A DNA stretch of 64,000 nt from Apodospora peruviana (taxonomy: Eukaryota > Ascomycota > Sordariomycetes > Sordariales > Lasiosphaeriaceae), in assembly GCA_033439685.1 (NCBI GenBank), contig JAUEDM010000002.1:4960001-5024000 (forward strand), given 5' to 3'. The first letter of the stretch is position 1, and each line of letters starts with the position of its first letter. Below the pieces are notes generated by a model. The model was not told where the DNA came from. It ran no database searches and worked only from the letters and a program-made list of their open reading frames with translations. Of the stretch, positions 45,049 to 56,805 are shown one piece after another. The position numbers and the translations under genes were made by a program.

Positions 45049-46162
45049 TGTCGCTTGCCCCCCATTCCTGTTTAGTTGTCTTTTGTCTTCCTCCTTTTGG
45101 CTCGTTATGATTCCTGAGCCTTTTTTCTGTAAAAAAGAGTTTGGTAATAGACGGGAGAGAAGACCGACAGGCTTGTACTATGGTTGGAACCTGTACAGAT
45201 AGTTAAAACTGTATCATCATTTGGATCTCATACTTGTACTATGTATATATATGTTTTATGTATTGTTATTACTACTTATCGGAAGAAGAAAAGCGTTTGG
45301 CGGCGCATGGGTTTTCCGGCTCAGGGGGAACAGCAGTGTCTTGTAGGTGTAAATAGCATCCTTTCGGGTTTACCAGTGTTAGTTCACCACGCTTCAACGT
45401 TAGGGGTGATGGTGTTAGACAGCGTTCTTTCCGGAGTGAGCTGGGAAGGGAAACAGCCATCAAAAGACTACTCAGATCGCCTACCAAACCGATCTAAGGT
45501 GGGCGGGCTCCTCCATACTGACCCGCCCCGGTCTTTTAATGTAGCTCCTCCCGAACGGTTCACCCGTGCTACTAATGATCTAATCCATAGATATACCCAG
45601 CCGAATAAATCATTCTCAAAGACAAACCTGAGACCAAGCCGTACAGGTTGGGAAGTGAGTAATGGGATTGTCGCACAGTCATCACCACACATGGAATGAA
45701 ACATGGCAACGGATAAGAGACTTGATAATCTGCTCACCAAACGAGAGCGAGATGCTGGTCTTATTTGAAATTTCATAATAGTGGTACATAGACGGTAAGT
45801 GTAAAAAGGCGGCTGTGCCAGCACCGCTTAAAGGAAATAAAAGATAAGCAAATTCATGCTTTCTTCTTTCATGAGATAAATAAGCAACAGGGCACATTTT
45901 CCTTTCCTTTCTTCCATTTCTTCGTGTCATCAGATATGAGATGTGATGATGGGGTGGTAAAGACTGCAAGCCAGATAGAGAGGGTATCCTTCGTCAAAGA
46001 CTATTGAACCAACAACGGAATACCTCCTCCGCCATATTTTTTATGTATGGATTCCCGCAGAAGATTGCAGGCGACGTTGCAAAAACCCCCATTATCGTAA
46101 AATGAGGTGGGACGTGATAGGTATCTAATATTTCCCAACCCAAAGAATCATGTAATTCTTCT
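45049..46162. other. Intergenic between convergent genes
   Basis: About 1.1 kb of 3' flanks for the formyltransferase and Stf2-like genes. No supported ORF or repeat. Confidence 0.5.
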
Positions 46163-46803
46163 TTACATGTCCTTGGCGACCTCACTGCCGCCCGCGCTCG
46201 ACGAGGTGTCGGTCTTGACGAGCTCATCGTCGGTCTCGGCAATGGGGCCGTGGAGTGTCTCCTCGAAGACGGGCTCGACCTCGTTGATCTCGAATTTGGT
46301 CTTGAGCATCTCCGGGTTGGTGGAGAAGCCGCTGCTGTTGGAACGGCGGCGGGCGTTGGTAAATTTGAAGCCCTCGTCGACTACCTCCTCGCCGGGACCG
46401 CCCCTGACACCAAATATGTTAGCAAGTCCGTTTGTGTGGAGTTGAAGATGGGGTGTTTATTAGGACGAGGCGGAATGTGAAGCAGAAACGAAGAATAACA
46501 TCGAAGTATATTGCTAGGGGGGTTGAAACGGGTTAAGACGAGGGTGAAAATGGTCAGTCATACCAGTTACCCTTGCCGCCGCCATTCTTCTTGGTCTTCT
46601 TAGGGTCGACATCTGCAAAGCCGTTCTTGGCGAAGAACTTTGGGACATGCTCCTGAGGCAGGACGGTGCCCTCAGCAATGCCGGCGTGATCCTTGTCGTT
46701 GAACTTGTGAGAGCGGGTCACTGCGTAGATATCAAGCAATCATCCGGTCAGCGGGGTTGATAGTCATGATAGTGATGTCACAGCAATGGGCTTGATGCTT
46801 ACT
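46163..46803 (-). CDS. Stf2/Tma10-like small hydrophilic protein
   Basis: 132 residues built from a single coding base at 46803 plus exons 46720-46564 and 46403-46163. The ATG is split by an 82-bp intron: A at 46803, TG at 46720-46719. The protein starts MTRSHKFNDKDHAGIAEGT, then LPQEHVPKFFAKNGFADVDP and KKTKKNGGGKGNWGGPGEE, which matches the yeast Stf2/Tma10 family (ATPase-stabilising factor, desiccation tolerance). The C-terminal half is acidic and disordered. No other Met occurs before the conserved core, so the split start is the best reading. It is likely cytosolic or mitochondrial and stress-related. The 5' leader extends upstream of 46803. Confidence 0.85.
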
Positions 46804-49162
46804 CTTGATGGATTCTAGTGGTTGAGCTCCTGGGAAGTTGAAAAGGGGAGGTTTGTTTGGCGAAGGTAGGCTGTTGTCGGTTATAAAGTCAGCGTCACAC
46901 AATGATGCGGGGTCGAGTGGTTCAAAGGATGAAGAAATGCGGCAGAGGGAGAGAGCTTACGCTTGATATCTCGGGCAGTGTAGATCTGGTTACCAGTATC
47001 AAGGAGCTGCTGTGCGTGACGGAGAAGTAGTGAGATGGTGTAGTCGTCTAGATAACTCCTTGGTGAGATGGATGTTGATGGGAAGGAAGGAGGTGAGGTG
47101 ATAATGTTGTTCTGTTTAGTTAGAGGAAGCAACGAGGGTGTGTGAAGGTCGGGAGCTCCTGGCTTTTAAGGGCAGCTCCAAGACTAACGCCATTGGCAGG
47201 TCCGGCCACTTCCAATAATAAGCCATCGGGATCGATCAGGCGAGCAGCTCCAAAGGGGAAGAGCAAGGGGGTAACCCGCGGTATGCAGCATTAAGCACCA
47301 GTGGAGAGGCCGGGAGGCATGGGATTAGCAGTCGCGTGACTTGATCTTCACCATAGCTCTTTCCATCCCAACAAACAGTCACAGTTCGCCAATTACGTGA
47401 TTTCGAGCTGTGTCTTGCGTCTTCGCACCGACGTAGCTACCTGGTAGCTCCCAGACACGCCTACTGTTATCTCGACCGACAATTTACCCATGGTGGGTTT
47501 TTCACGCCGGTCCCTTGCCAATTGACACTTTGTCCTGTGCCTTTCTGGGCCATGCCGTGCTCCTTTGTGAGCTTTCCCTTCTGGTGTCGATAACACGATC
47601 GACGCTTGGCATGGAAGTTGAAAGAACTCCACTTCCCAGTCTCCCCACAAGCTGAGCGGCCGGGGACATGCGTGTGACATCAACCCCCAAGCATCCCCCG
47701 CTGCAAGTGCAAGTCCCAGGGACTTCAGGCCCCTGTCTCAGCTCGCGGATTGCGGGGTATGGAGTACAGGCCCGGCGCCATGCTTGTACCGGCTAGCGTC
47801 ATTGACCCCATTAAAACGCTCGGCGGCATCCGGGCTCATCCGGACAACCCTTTGGGGTCCCTGAAAATCCGTGCCCCACGGAAGCTTCTGTCCCTCTCGA
47901 GAAGCTCTCCAACACATACATGCCTCGCTGCATTGTCAAGCCAATTCAGACGTATTCAAGCAATGGGGTTTGCTATGATGAGATGTACAATGGCTTCTGA
48001 AAGCTGTCAATATCAATTGAGGTACCCGAGGGATGTCCTATCCAAGGACGCTGGACTCGTCATCCATCTCAGCCCGGGGTTTCAAAAACTGACTACGATA
48101 TCCGTGCTCTCCTGAGGCAAACTGATCATTGAATGACTCAAATGGCTCGCGCGCTCGCCTCTCCATACCAGCTCGAATCCACAAGAGCGTACGCGTAAAC
48201 AACCCCTAACTCCACGGAATGGTCCAGAACTCCGTGTCACAGGCAAACGTCTTCTAGGGGCAACGTACGTGGAGTGTACACGCCGCAGCAAACAGCTGTC
48301 AACAAGCGGAGTTGGGGAACATGGCACAGCCTCAAAGACGAGGTGTAAGCTTGGACTAATACCAGTTAACACCAGCTTATGGAAAGAGCCAGACGTGTCA
48401 TGGAAGTGTTGTTAGCCAGCCTTGCCGAAGAAAGGACCCATTGGCAAGCCAATCAGCCAATGTTTTTGATTGCTGTGGCCGGGTTTGACCAACATCAGCT
48501 GATCATCAGGCCTTGGGTTGGGTCCGGCGCTTCGAGATTTGGGGATCCATGGTCTACGGATCCGTCATCCGTATCTAACGCGTTGTCCGGCACGTTGGGG
48601 AATTCTTATTCCTGCAAGAGACGAGGGACCAGTTCAAATATGGATTGCACGTGTGATACGAACCGGTTCCTCTTCAATTCATTGCGCTTTCAAGTTGGGC
48701 CGATATCGGCTGTTGAGGCAAGGCTGACCAGTCCAGCAAGTGTGTCTCTGGCAGTGTGGGATGCGACAACCGCAAAGCTTATTTGCACCGTCTGAACTGA
48801 AGATTCACACATACCATTGTGCCCGAATTTGGGTAATTCTGCACAGTCATCTTTACTATGCGCACTATGTCAAACCTGCTTGTGGCAAAAGCTTTGTAAT
48901 TCAGACGCTGGCACGTCTTCCAGTGGAGTAAAATTCAGCGCGAGATGCCCCGCCTTTGGCCAATTATTTCTCATGTGACTGGATATCCGCGGGGATACAG
49001 CAAGCAAACCTACTACTACCACATCTTGGAAATCTCGCAAACGGCTCATCCCTGACCAAAATATAGGGGCGTTGCCGTAATTCTCATCATATCTACCCTA
49101 CCTAGTATTGTCTTCTGGATTTCCTGGCGAACAAACATCAAGGACACATCATCTTCTTCAAG
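46804..49162. other. Long intergenic region
   Basis: About 2.4 kb between the divergent Stf2-like and Dre2 genes. The first 300-400 bp are the leader and promoter of the Stf2-like gene. The ORFs at 47.7-48.9 kb lack protein-like composition. Nothing else seen. Confidence 0.5.
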
Positions 49163-50365
49163 ATGGCTCCCTCGCTGCCCGATTTTTCGGACGATTTCAA
49201 CTTGAACCCCACCAATACTACCGCCCCTCCTCCTGCCAATGGCTCCTCGCCGGCGTCGCAACAACGAACCCTCCTCCTCGCGCCGCCCTCGATCGCTTCC
49301 CACGAGGAGCGCATCAGCGCGGTCTTTGCGATTTTTGGCCGCAGCACGACTGACCTGCAGATGCTAGACCGCCTAGCCGCCGGTCTCGTCACGCTCCCCG
49401 CCGCGACCTACGATCTCATCCTCGTCCTGACCGACCCCGACGGGACCCGGCGCGCCGAGGCGCTCGCCTTGCTCTCTGAGCGTGATCTGTGGGCGCGCCT
49501 CGTGCCGGCGCTCAAGGCGGGCGGGAAACTCCGCAGCGAGGACAAATCTATAGGCTCGTCAGCAGTAGCGGATGCTGGTGCCGCCGCGCCCGTGGTCCGC
49601 GAGGCTGTGCTCGCTGGCCTCGTGGCTGATGCCGATGGGTTCACGAAGCCCAAAGAGACCGAGGAAGAAGCGGTTCCGTTGCGGTTTGGGCTGAAGAGGA
49701 AGAATAACGCACAGAACAACGGATTTGCCCCCGTCGGGTCCCGGAGCTCTGCTGGCCCGGCCGTCGGCAGTGTCACGGTGAATGTTGGCGGCAAACAGGA
49801 TACGCTAGGTATGGTGCCGCAGACCGGCGCGAAGGCCCCTGTGGGTGTGGGTTTCGTAGATTTCAGCGATGACCTGGATCTGGATGGCGACGATGACGAT
49901 GATGACGGGCTCATCGACGAGGACACCCTGCTGTCGGAGGAGGACCTGCGGAGGCCGATTCCGCAGCCGCCAGAGTGCCAGCCCAAGCCCGGAAAGAAGA
50001 GGAGAGCATGCAAGGACTGCACCTGCGGTCTGGCGGCGCGTCTGGAGGCGGAGGACAAGGCCCGCAAGGCCAAGGCGGACAAGGACCTCAAGGCGCTGAA
50101 GCTCACGGCTTCGGACCTTAACGAGATGGAGTTGGACCTTACTGTTGCGGGCAAGACGGGTTCGTGCGGCTCGTGCGCGCTTGGCGATGCGTTTAGATGC
50201 GCAGACGTAAGTTTACTGTCAACCTTCTTTTAAACATGACAGACAGGTGAAGTGAAGTGGGCTCAAGTTACTGACTCTTGACAAAAACAGTGCCCCTATA
50301 TCGGATTGCCTCCCTTCAAGCCAGGCGAGGAGGTCAGGATATTGAACAACGTGGCGCAGCTGTAG
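49163..50365 (+). CDS. DRE2: Fe-S cluster assembly protein Dre2 (anamorsin/CIAPIN1)
   Basis: Two exons, 49163-50206 and 50291-50365, encode 372 residues. Dre2 passes electrons from Tah18 to the cytosolic Fe-S assembly machinery. The N-terminal methyltransferase-like domain lacks a SAM-binding motif, as in the family. The C-terminal CIAPIN1 domain has motif A, C272-X10-C283-X2-C286-X-C288 (CKDCTC), and motif B, C335-X2-C338-X7-C346-X2-C349, followed by PPFKPGEEV. The intron falls between C346-A-D and C349, so correct splicing is required for the second cluster. A very acidic linker (DLDLDGDDDDDDG) precedes motif A. Length is normal for filamentous fungi. Confidence 0.96.
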
Positions 50366-51107
50366 AAAATGCGGCGAAGAACATGTGATGACAACTTAAA
50401 ACAACGATACCCAAATCTTTCGCTTGGTGCACCACTCCCCGCCGCCAGAGATTGTTTCCTCATGACGATCCCTATGACGAGAAGGGATTTCTGTTCTGCT
50501 TGCTCTAGGCAATCTTCGATAAGGCTGATTGATTGCTAGAAGTCCACCGAAAACAATGTCGTGTGTACTGGTGGACCTGAAATTTGAGGAGGCCTGAATC
50601 TGCGTTGCCTATAATTCCGTTTGCCTGGCTTGGTTTGGCCATAAACAAGGAGGTAACTCACTGCTGTGTCTTGTCCTGGGTACTTGAGGTGTCTAGGTGC
50701 TACCTAAGTCAGCAGCAGAAGTAGGAGGAGCGAGTAAATATAACTACATGACATATATTCTCAACGTCCTGCCCACGGCTGCAGAGACATCGGCTTCAGC
50801 AAATACTCATTTGCTCCAAATTTCGTTGTTTCTCTCCCGATCTGCACTATGCCGATCTGAAGACACTTATTCTCAAGCTAACAGCATCTAGGTAGCTACC
50901 AACAAGAATATCAAGGCCCAGTAGCTGGTTATAAAGTATGGAGGAAATCCAGTATAATGAATATGATGATTGACGCTATAAACCAACCCACCCACTTACC
51001 TTAGTTGAGACAGAAACCGACAAAACACCTACCCTACTTTGAACAAAACAAAATATAACACAGAAGCAACGTCCGTTCTATGACAACCAAAAAAAATCAT
51101 CTTCCAC
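50366..51107. other. Intergenic between convergent genes
   Basis: About 740 bp of 3' flanks for DRE2 and KEX1. AT-rich near 50900-51080, no ORF or repeat. Confidence 0.5.
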
Positions 51108-53214
51108 TTAGACGATTGCTCTACCCTGTTGCTGTGCTGCACTCCCCTTTTCCGCAGCCTTGTGAAGATGCCCATCGCTATCGTCATCGTCGTCGCTCGC
51201 CCCACCAACGCTGTACCTCACCTCGTCCCTGAGACCCCCATTCCCCAAGTCCACAGGTGTGCGAACATGTAAATCATCCAGCTCGCTCTCGTCAAAGTCC
51301 CCCGCCTCCACATCTCTGGTGCCGTTCGTCCTTTTATTCCTGAACCCTTCCAGTGCTGATCCCCTGCTCCTCGGATGGGCCGCCGCTCCAACGGCAAGCC
51401 CATTTCCTCCCCCTCCACCCTCACCACCAGCCAAGCCCTGGTACCCGCTCCTCCTCCTCCTGTCTCGCCAGACATACCAGCCCCACGCGGTAGCAGCAAT
51501 AATAACAATCACTAGCACAATCTCGCCGCTCTTGCGGTAGGCCTCCCACTTGGCGGCGTCGAGCTTGGCCTTCTCGGCCTGCTGGGCATCGGTCCCATTC
51601 CCTGCTGTGCCGCCGACCGTTGTCTCGGGGCCTTTCTCTCCATCGAGACGCGAGTCTGTCGGCACGCCGCCGATGCTGCTGATGTCGACGCCGATAAAAC
51701 GGTCGAGCATGTCGCGGGTGCGGCGAGCGTAGTCGAACGGCACCATGTGGCTGCTGTTGTAGAAGAGGATGTAGGTGAGGTTGCGCGCCTCCTGCCAGAA
51801 CCCGGCCGGCTCGCCCTCGAAGGTCCAGTCGCGCCGCGGCGCCCATGTGCCGGGAGACAGCTCGAATCCTCTGCCGCCGTTCCAGGCCATGTTGGAGATG
51901 AGCGCTTCTGTGCCCAGGTGGTTACAGATGAGGTCTTTGGCACCGGAGAAGAGAACCACGGGGATCTCTTTGAGGATATCGGGTAGAAAATCGATGGAAG
52001 GCTTGGATTTCTGGGCCGAAAATTGCGAACCGACGTTGCCGTTGCACTCGGTCCAGCCAGTGTTCTTGTTCGGGTTGATATGGAGGGCCTCGGTCACGTC
52101 CTTGCGTCGGAGATAGGGAGTTACGTTGGTAAGATCTGGCGGCCAGTTCATGCCGCAAGACGGGTACGTGTCCTTGAGCCGGACGTCATACATGTTGTAG
52201 CATTCGAGCTTGCCGTTCTTGCCGGGCTTTGCGGTAAGTTGGAGGAAATCCTGCAGGACGGCTTCACAGGATGAGCGATCGATCGAGGGGTCATTGATGG
52301 CTAGTTCCTTTTGGCAAATGCGGTATTGCGCCTCAAGCTTGCCTGCCTCAACGCTACCCTTCTGGAGCAAGTTTTCGGCATAGGCGAATTGCAGGTAGGC
52401 TTCGTATTGTTCAGGCGGTGAAATCCAGCCGTTTCCAATGAGGAGACCGGAGAGCTTCCATTTGTGCTTGCTGTCTTGGTTCTTGTTGCGCTCCACGATA
52501 TGTTTGGCGATGTAAGGGATATGCTGTCCGGCGTATGATTCTCCCGCAATGTAAATCTAAACGAGTAAGAACATGTTAGATGCGTGACAGTGCATGCCAA
52601 GGTTTTCCGTTGACTTACGTCGTCGTGCTCGTACTCGGGGAAAATCTTGAACCACTTCTCCAAGAAAATGATGAACTGGTCCGCCATATCGTCCAGCTCA
52701 TGCAGGTAACTGTCGGTGTCGGCATAGCTGAACCCGGTGCCTACGGGATTATCGACGAACAAGACATTGGCGAACTCGTTCCAGGCACCGTCGTTGTATT
52801 CGAGCGTGTGGTCGTCCTTGAGGCGGTAGGGGCCGATCTCCATCAATGCGCCATCCTCCGAACTGCAGCCGGGACCGCCATTCAACCAAATCACCGTCCG
52901 TTGCTTGTTCGCGATGTGTTTGTTCTGGAAATGCCAGAAGAAAAGGTTGCCGTTATGTTCGGGCGTAACTTCGATGTGGCTGTTTCGAATATGTCCACGT
53001 CAGCTTCTGTCCAGGGAGATGGTGGATGGGAAATTGCTTACCCGGCATGCATCTTCAGCAGAGGTTCCGGCGCCCCCGGCAGTGAATGGACGAAGAAGTC
53101 GCCAGCGGCGGGTTCGGCGGCGACGGTGGGCGACGTCCATGACAGGGCGAAGGCGGCCGCGACGAGTGTCGTCGGTGACCGCCTCCAGCCTGCCAAGAAC
53201 CGACCAACGGCCAT
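51108..53214 (-). CDS. KEX1: Pheromone-processing carboxypeptidase Kex1
   Basis: Three exons (53214-53042, 52979-52619, 52556-51108) encode 660 residues. Kex1 is a trans-Golgi serine carboxypeptidase that trims basic C-terminal residues from pheromone and other precursors after Kex2 cleavage. A signal peptide occupies about residues 1-33. Catalytic residues are S185 in AGESYAGQH, D386 in SGAKDLICN and H448 in NSSHMVPFD; the oxyanion-hole motif is WLNGGPGCSSEDGA. One transmembrane helix (GEIVLVIVIIAATAWGWYVW) near residue 530 is followed by a long acidic cytosolic tail for Golgi retention. Several NxS/T sites occur in the lumenal part. Intact. Confidence 0.96.
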
Positions 53215-54360
53215 GATTCCGGAGCGGAGAAGAGAGCGCGCGGGTTCCTCAGGACAGGGCGACCCGGCAGCGAAAAGGAAGACAAGATGAAAAAGGAGCG
53301 ACGGTATTGCTGGCTACCGGTCGGCACCAACTACAAGTCATGGAAAGTGAGTATAGTAAAAAGGAGTCAAAATTAGAAGAAAGGTGGATGTTGAGACGGC
53401 ACGAAAAAGGAACCCGATGGGACAGATCTGTCCTCGACACAGCGTGTTCGGATTGGATCAAGCGGAAGCGGGAGAGGGAGGCTGACGGGATCCTTGAGAT
53501 GCAGCTAGCCCTGCGCAGTTAGCCTGCCTAATCCCTGGCTGGGAGACTCTTTTTCAGGAGGCGGCCCCGGCGCCACAGCGCGCTTTGCGACTGCTACGTA
53601 CGGATACCTCTAGGGATGGAGACACCACACGACACAGTAGGAATTGGAGGCTCTGACCAAAGTACAACCTCGTACAGAAACCTGGAAAGTATATTCCGTA
53701 ATTACTAAGACACTGCATACGTGCCTATCCGAGAGGGATTGAAAGAATTCGGAGGTCAACAAAGCGTGGTTTTTACCGGATTGAGTTGTGAATAGCACGT
53801 TGGCGCGATAGAACCTAAGACTCAGCCGTGTCAATAGTGTTTGATGCGACTTCTGGGACGGTACGGCGAGGTACTAAGATTGCAGTCGTCTGTCTAGGTA
53901 TTGCCGGGCCGCTGCCATCGAGCAAGTAAGCCTGCTGGCCTGGTACTATCCGTATACCAATTTCGTATTCCGTAGTAGTGATATCTTTAAGGTTGTCGGA
54001 GTTGAGCATCTCGAGTGGTGCTCATGGCAACATCCGTAAAGGGACCCGAAACACTGGCTCAGCTCACAATGAGGCGGTCTTGGCAACGGATTGACCCCAG
54101 GGCAGCTAAACCTGTGCGATCCACTCACAAGCGGAAGCTAAAAGCCTAAAATCCTTGAACCCAATCCTGACCCCAGGAAGATTTTGGGAAGTCCATATTC
54201 CATAACCTCTATTTTCTATCTTGGTTTATTTATAAAAGCAGATTAGGTATTTTACTACGCTCTAGATTTTGCTCAAATGACTGCGCTCACACTCATTTCA
54301 GGACCAAACGAACCGCAAAGGAGTGTAGGTATCATCTACCTTACACAGCCCGTGACCACC
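53215..54360. other. Intergenic, divergent promoters of KEX1 and the Sfm1-like gene
   Basis: About 1.15 kb. An upstream in-frame ATG at 54277 could extend the next gene by 28 residues, but family length favours 54361. Nothing else seen. Confidence 0.45.
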
Positions 54361-55257
54361 ATGGCTTCAGCCGGTATTGGTGCCAAGAAGACTTATATCG
54401 TCGAGCACCTGGACGACGAGTTGGGTCCTTGGTCCGAGCTTGAATACCTCGCCATTGCGCGGGAATCGCATGACAACGGCTCGACATTTTGTCTCTCTTC
54501 CCTCCCTGCCGGCTTCAAGGTGCCCGAAGCGTTGAGCGCCATTCCTTCCTTTAAACCCGAGTCTCGTGGGGTCGAGGAGATCTACGCCAGTGACAAGACG
54601 CGAGTATGTCTGCTCGATCCTGCCGCGGCGAAGGATCTGTCTCCCGAGGATGGGGAGATCTTCGATGTCTTTTTGTTTGGTGGGATTCTGGGTATGTTTT
54701 TTTCTTCTTTTAAACGCTGGGAGATATTGGGAATTTTCCGGCTAATAATTCGTGAATAGGAGATGATCCCCCGAGAGGTAACTATTAGTTGACTTGATTA
54801 GCGTTGGTAAAGAAAGGGATGTGTTCCTGACAAAAAGGCAGACAGGACATCAGAGTTGAGAAAGAAGGGGTTTGAGGGCCGCCGGCTTGGACCAAAGCAA
54901 ATGACGACAGACACAGCAGTCCGCGTGACGTGGATGGTCGTCGAAGGCAAGAGTGAGTTTTCCCTCATAATGACCTCCTCGGTTTTGATGTCATAATTCT
55001 CATCGGGTATTAGTTCCACTACTGGAAATTCCTCATGTCGATTTCCCAGAGCTCAAGTTCAACGAGCACGAAGCAACAGAGATGCCGTTCCGCTACGTGA
55101 CGGATGAGAATGGCAAGCCTATCATGCCCCAGGTCAGTCTTCCCTCCACTTTTTTTCCTTGCCCTCGATATGGATATTTGTTGACTTGTCTCTTTCTTAG
55201 GGGATGGTGGAGTTGATCAAAAAGGACGCCGACAAAGCTATCGATGACTTGTTTTGA
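54361..55257 (+). CDS. Sfm1-like SPOUT-fold methyltransferase (DUF431)
   Basis: Five exons (54361-54691, 54760-54777, 54842-54952, 55014-55132, 55201-55257) give 211 residues, very close to yeast Sfm1 (213). Sfm1 is a SPOUT protein that methylates an arginine of ribosomal protein Rps3. Family sequence is clear: KKTYIVEHLDDELGPWSELE, FDVFLFGGILGDDPPRDRTS, GRRLGPKQMTTDTAV and IPHVDFPELKFNEHEATEMP. The glycine-rich GGILGDDPP loop, typical of the SPOUT knot, is assembled from exon 1 and the 18-bp exon 2. All joins keep frame. The upstream ATG at 54277 is in frame but adds residues without family character. Cytosolic. Confidence 0.9.
54760..54777 (+). other. 18-bp micro-exon of the Sfm1-like gene
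   Basis: This exon, flanked by AG and GT, encodes the GDDPPR part of the conserved SPOUT loop. Skipping it keeps the frame but would delete six residues next to the cofactor site. It is easy for gene finders to miss. Confidence 0.75.
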
Positions 55258-55704
55258 GCTGTATATCTCCAGAAAGGACCAATATAGCCATGCGAGTTAC
55301 CAAGATATATAAAAGAGAAATTTATACCAAGCACTCCTACTTACTACTTACTTAGTGTCTCTTTTATATGGCTGTCGATGGCGCTTTCGAACAGACGCCT
55401 CAAGTGGGGTATATATCCAAACCACTCATCCGTTATCTAATCTCGTCCAACCCCGCCTTATTCTCACCGGGCTTCTCGATGTTGGATGCTCCTTCAATAT
55501 TCATCTCACTGAACCCAACTAAGGACCGTCTCACATAGGTACCTGACCTTGGTCAAATATCTCAAGTTTTGCCTTTCTCTTTATCGAGTCTCTGGTTTAC
55601 TTTTGGTTCTATTTATCTCAGCTAAATCCCACTGATAGCAAAAAGACCAGAGAGGGCATACGGATAGTCAACTACAATAGCCAAGAGGAGTCAAGCAAGG
55701 AAGA
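55258..55704. other. Intergenic
   Basis: About 450 bp between the Sfm1-like and dihydroorotate dehydrogenase genes, both plus strand. It includes the promoter of the latter. No element recognised. Confidence 0.45.
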
Positions 55705-56805
55705 ATGGCAAAACCAAAAGCCTCGGTCCCAATTCTGGACATCTACCCACCTCTCATCAACTCGGCCAACCCATGGGCCACCACCCTCGACGACCTGAGG
55801 CGCCTGCACGCCTGCCCGCACACAGGCGCAGTCACCACCCGCACTTCGCTCATAAACGGTTTTGCACACGACGACTCGAAGCACTACTACGTCTTTTTCG
55901 ACCCGGCCTCGCACAAATTAGAGACCGACGAAAAGACCGCCAGCCTCAACTCTCTGGGCTACAGCCCGCTCGACCTGCAGACCTACCTGAGTTTTGTAAA
56001 GACTATCTCCGACGAGCTGCTTGAGCACGAGAAGCAGCTCCAAGGAAAGTCTGTCGGTGAGGAAGAAGGGAAACCGGAACAGCAACAGCTGTCAGATAGG
56101 TGGAGGAAGGGGTTTATTGTCTCCGTGACGGGCACGCCCGACGAGGCCGCGCAGAGCTACAAGCTGATCTCGAAAGTGTCCAGAGAGGTAGTCCTGCCGT
56201 TAGCGATGGAGGTCAACCTCAGCTGTCCCAACATCCCGGACAAACCACCTCCGGCGTACTCGAAGGAGGCGGTGATTGACTATCTCGGCGCGCTGAAAGC
56301 GGTTCTGAGTGAAGATGATGATCTGCCGAGGATACCCATCGGGCTCAAGACGCCGCCCTACACGTATGCGACGCAGTTCGAGACGCTCGTCTCGGCGCTG
56401 GAGGCTTCGGATCCCGGCGAGAACGAGCAGTGTCTGGTCAGCTTCCTCACCGCGACGAACACGCTGGGTTCGTGTTTGGCGTTCCATACGGACGAGTCGG
56501 CTCTGGACTTGGGCATCAGCATCTTTGCGCTTCCCGGGCACGGGCTGGGAGGGATGGCGGGGGCGCCGCTGCATCCGCTCGCACTCGGCAACGTAGCCAC
56601 GCTGAGGAGGATGACGCAAGAGAGGATGGAGAAGCTGGGCCATATCCGGATTATTGGGATTGGTGGCGTGTTGGATGCCGGTGGCTATCAGCGGATGAAG
56701 GCCGTCGGCGCCAGCGTGGTCGGCGTCGGCACCGGACTTGGGTTGAAGGGGGTGGGAATCTTTGAGGAGATGGCGAGGGATTTGGATTATAAAAGAGCAT
56801 GGTGA
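55705..56805 (+). CDS. Class-1-type dihydroorotate dehydrogenase-like flavoprotein
   Basis: Single exon, 366 residues. It resembles class-1A cytosolic dihydroorotate dehydrogenases, FMN enzymes that oxidise dihydroorotate in pyrimidine synthesis. The catalytic-loop sequence NLSCPN is at residues 171-176 with C174 as the expected base, the class-1 hallmark; class-2 enzymes use Ser. Other FMN-barrel segments are FIVSVTGTPDEAAQSY, IPIGLKTPPYT, IRIIGIGGVLDAGG and GASVVGVGTGLGLKGVGIF. There is no mitochondrial presequence. Most fungi of this class make pyrimidines with a mitochondrial class-2 enzyme, so this may be a paralogue with another substrate; that is inference. Confidence 0.85.
   Translation: MAKPKASVPILDIYPPLINSANPWATTLDDLRRLHACPHTGAVTTRTSLINGFAHDDSKHYYVFFDPASHKLETDEKTASLNSLGYSPLDLQTYLSFVKTISDELLEHEKQLQGKSVGEEEGKPEQQQLSDRWRKGFIVSVTGTPDEAAQSYKLISKVSREVVLPLAMEVNLSCPNIPDKPPPAYSKEAVIDYLGALKAVLSEDDDLPRIPIGLKTPPYTYATQFETLVSALEASDPGENEQCLVSFLTATNTLGSCLAFHTDESALDLGISIFALPGHGLGGMAGAPLHPLALGNVATLRRMTQERMEKLGHIRIIGIGGVLDAGGYQRMKAVGASVVGVGTGLGLKGVGIFEEMARDLDYKRAW

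Noticed and set aside
47750..48795. Plus-strand ORFs in the long spacer before DRE2
   Set aside because: No hydrophobic periodicity, domain or splice pattern; probably chance.
49408..50154. 248-codon minus-strand ORF over DRE2
   Set aside because: Shadow of the GC-rich DRE2 coding strand, rich in Ser and Arg with no domain.
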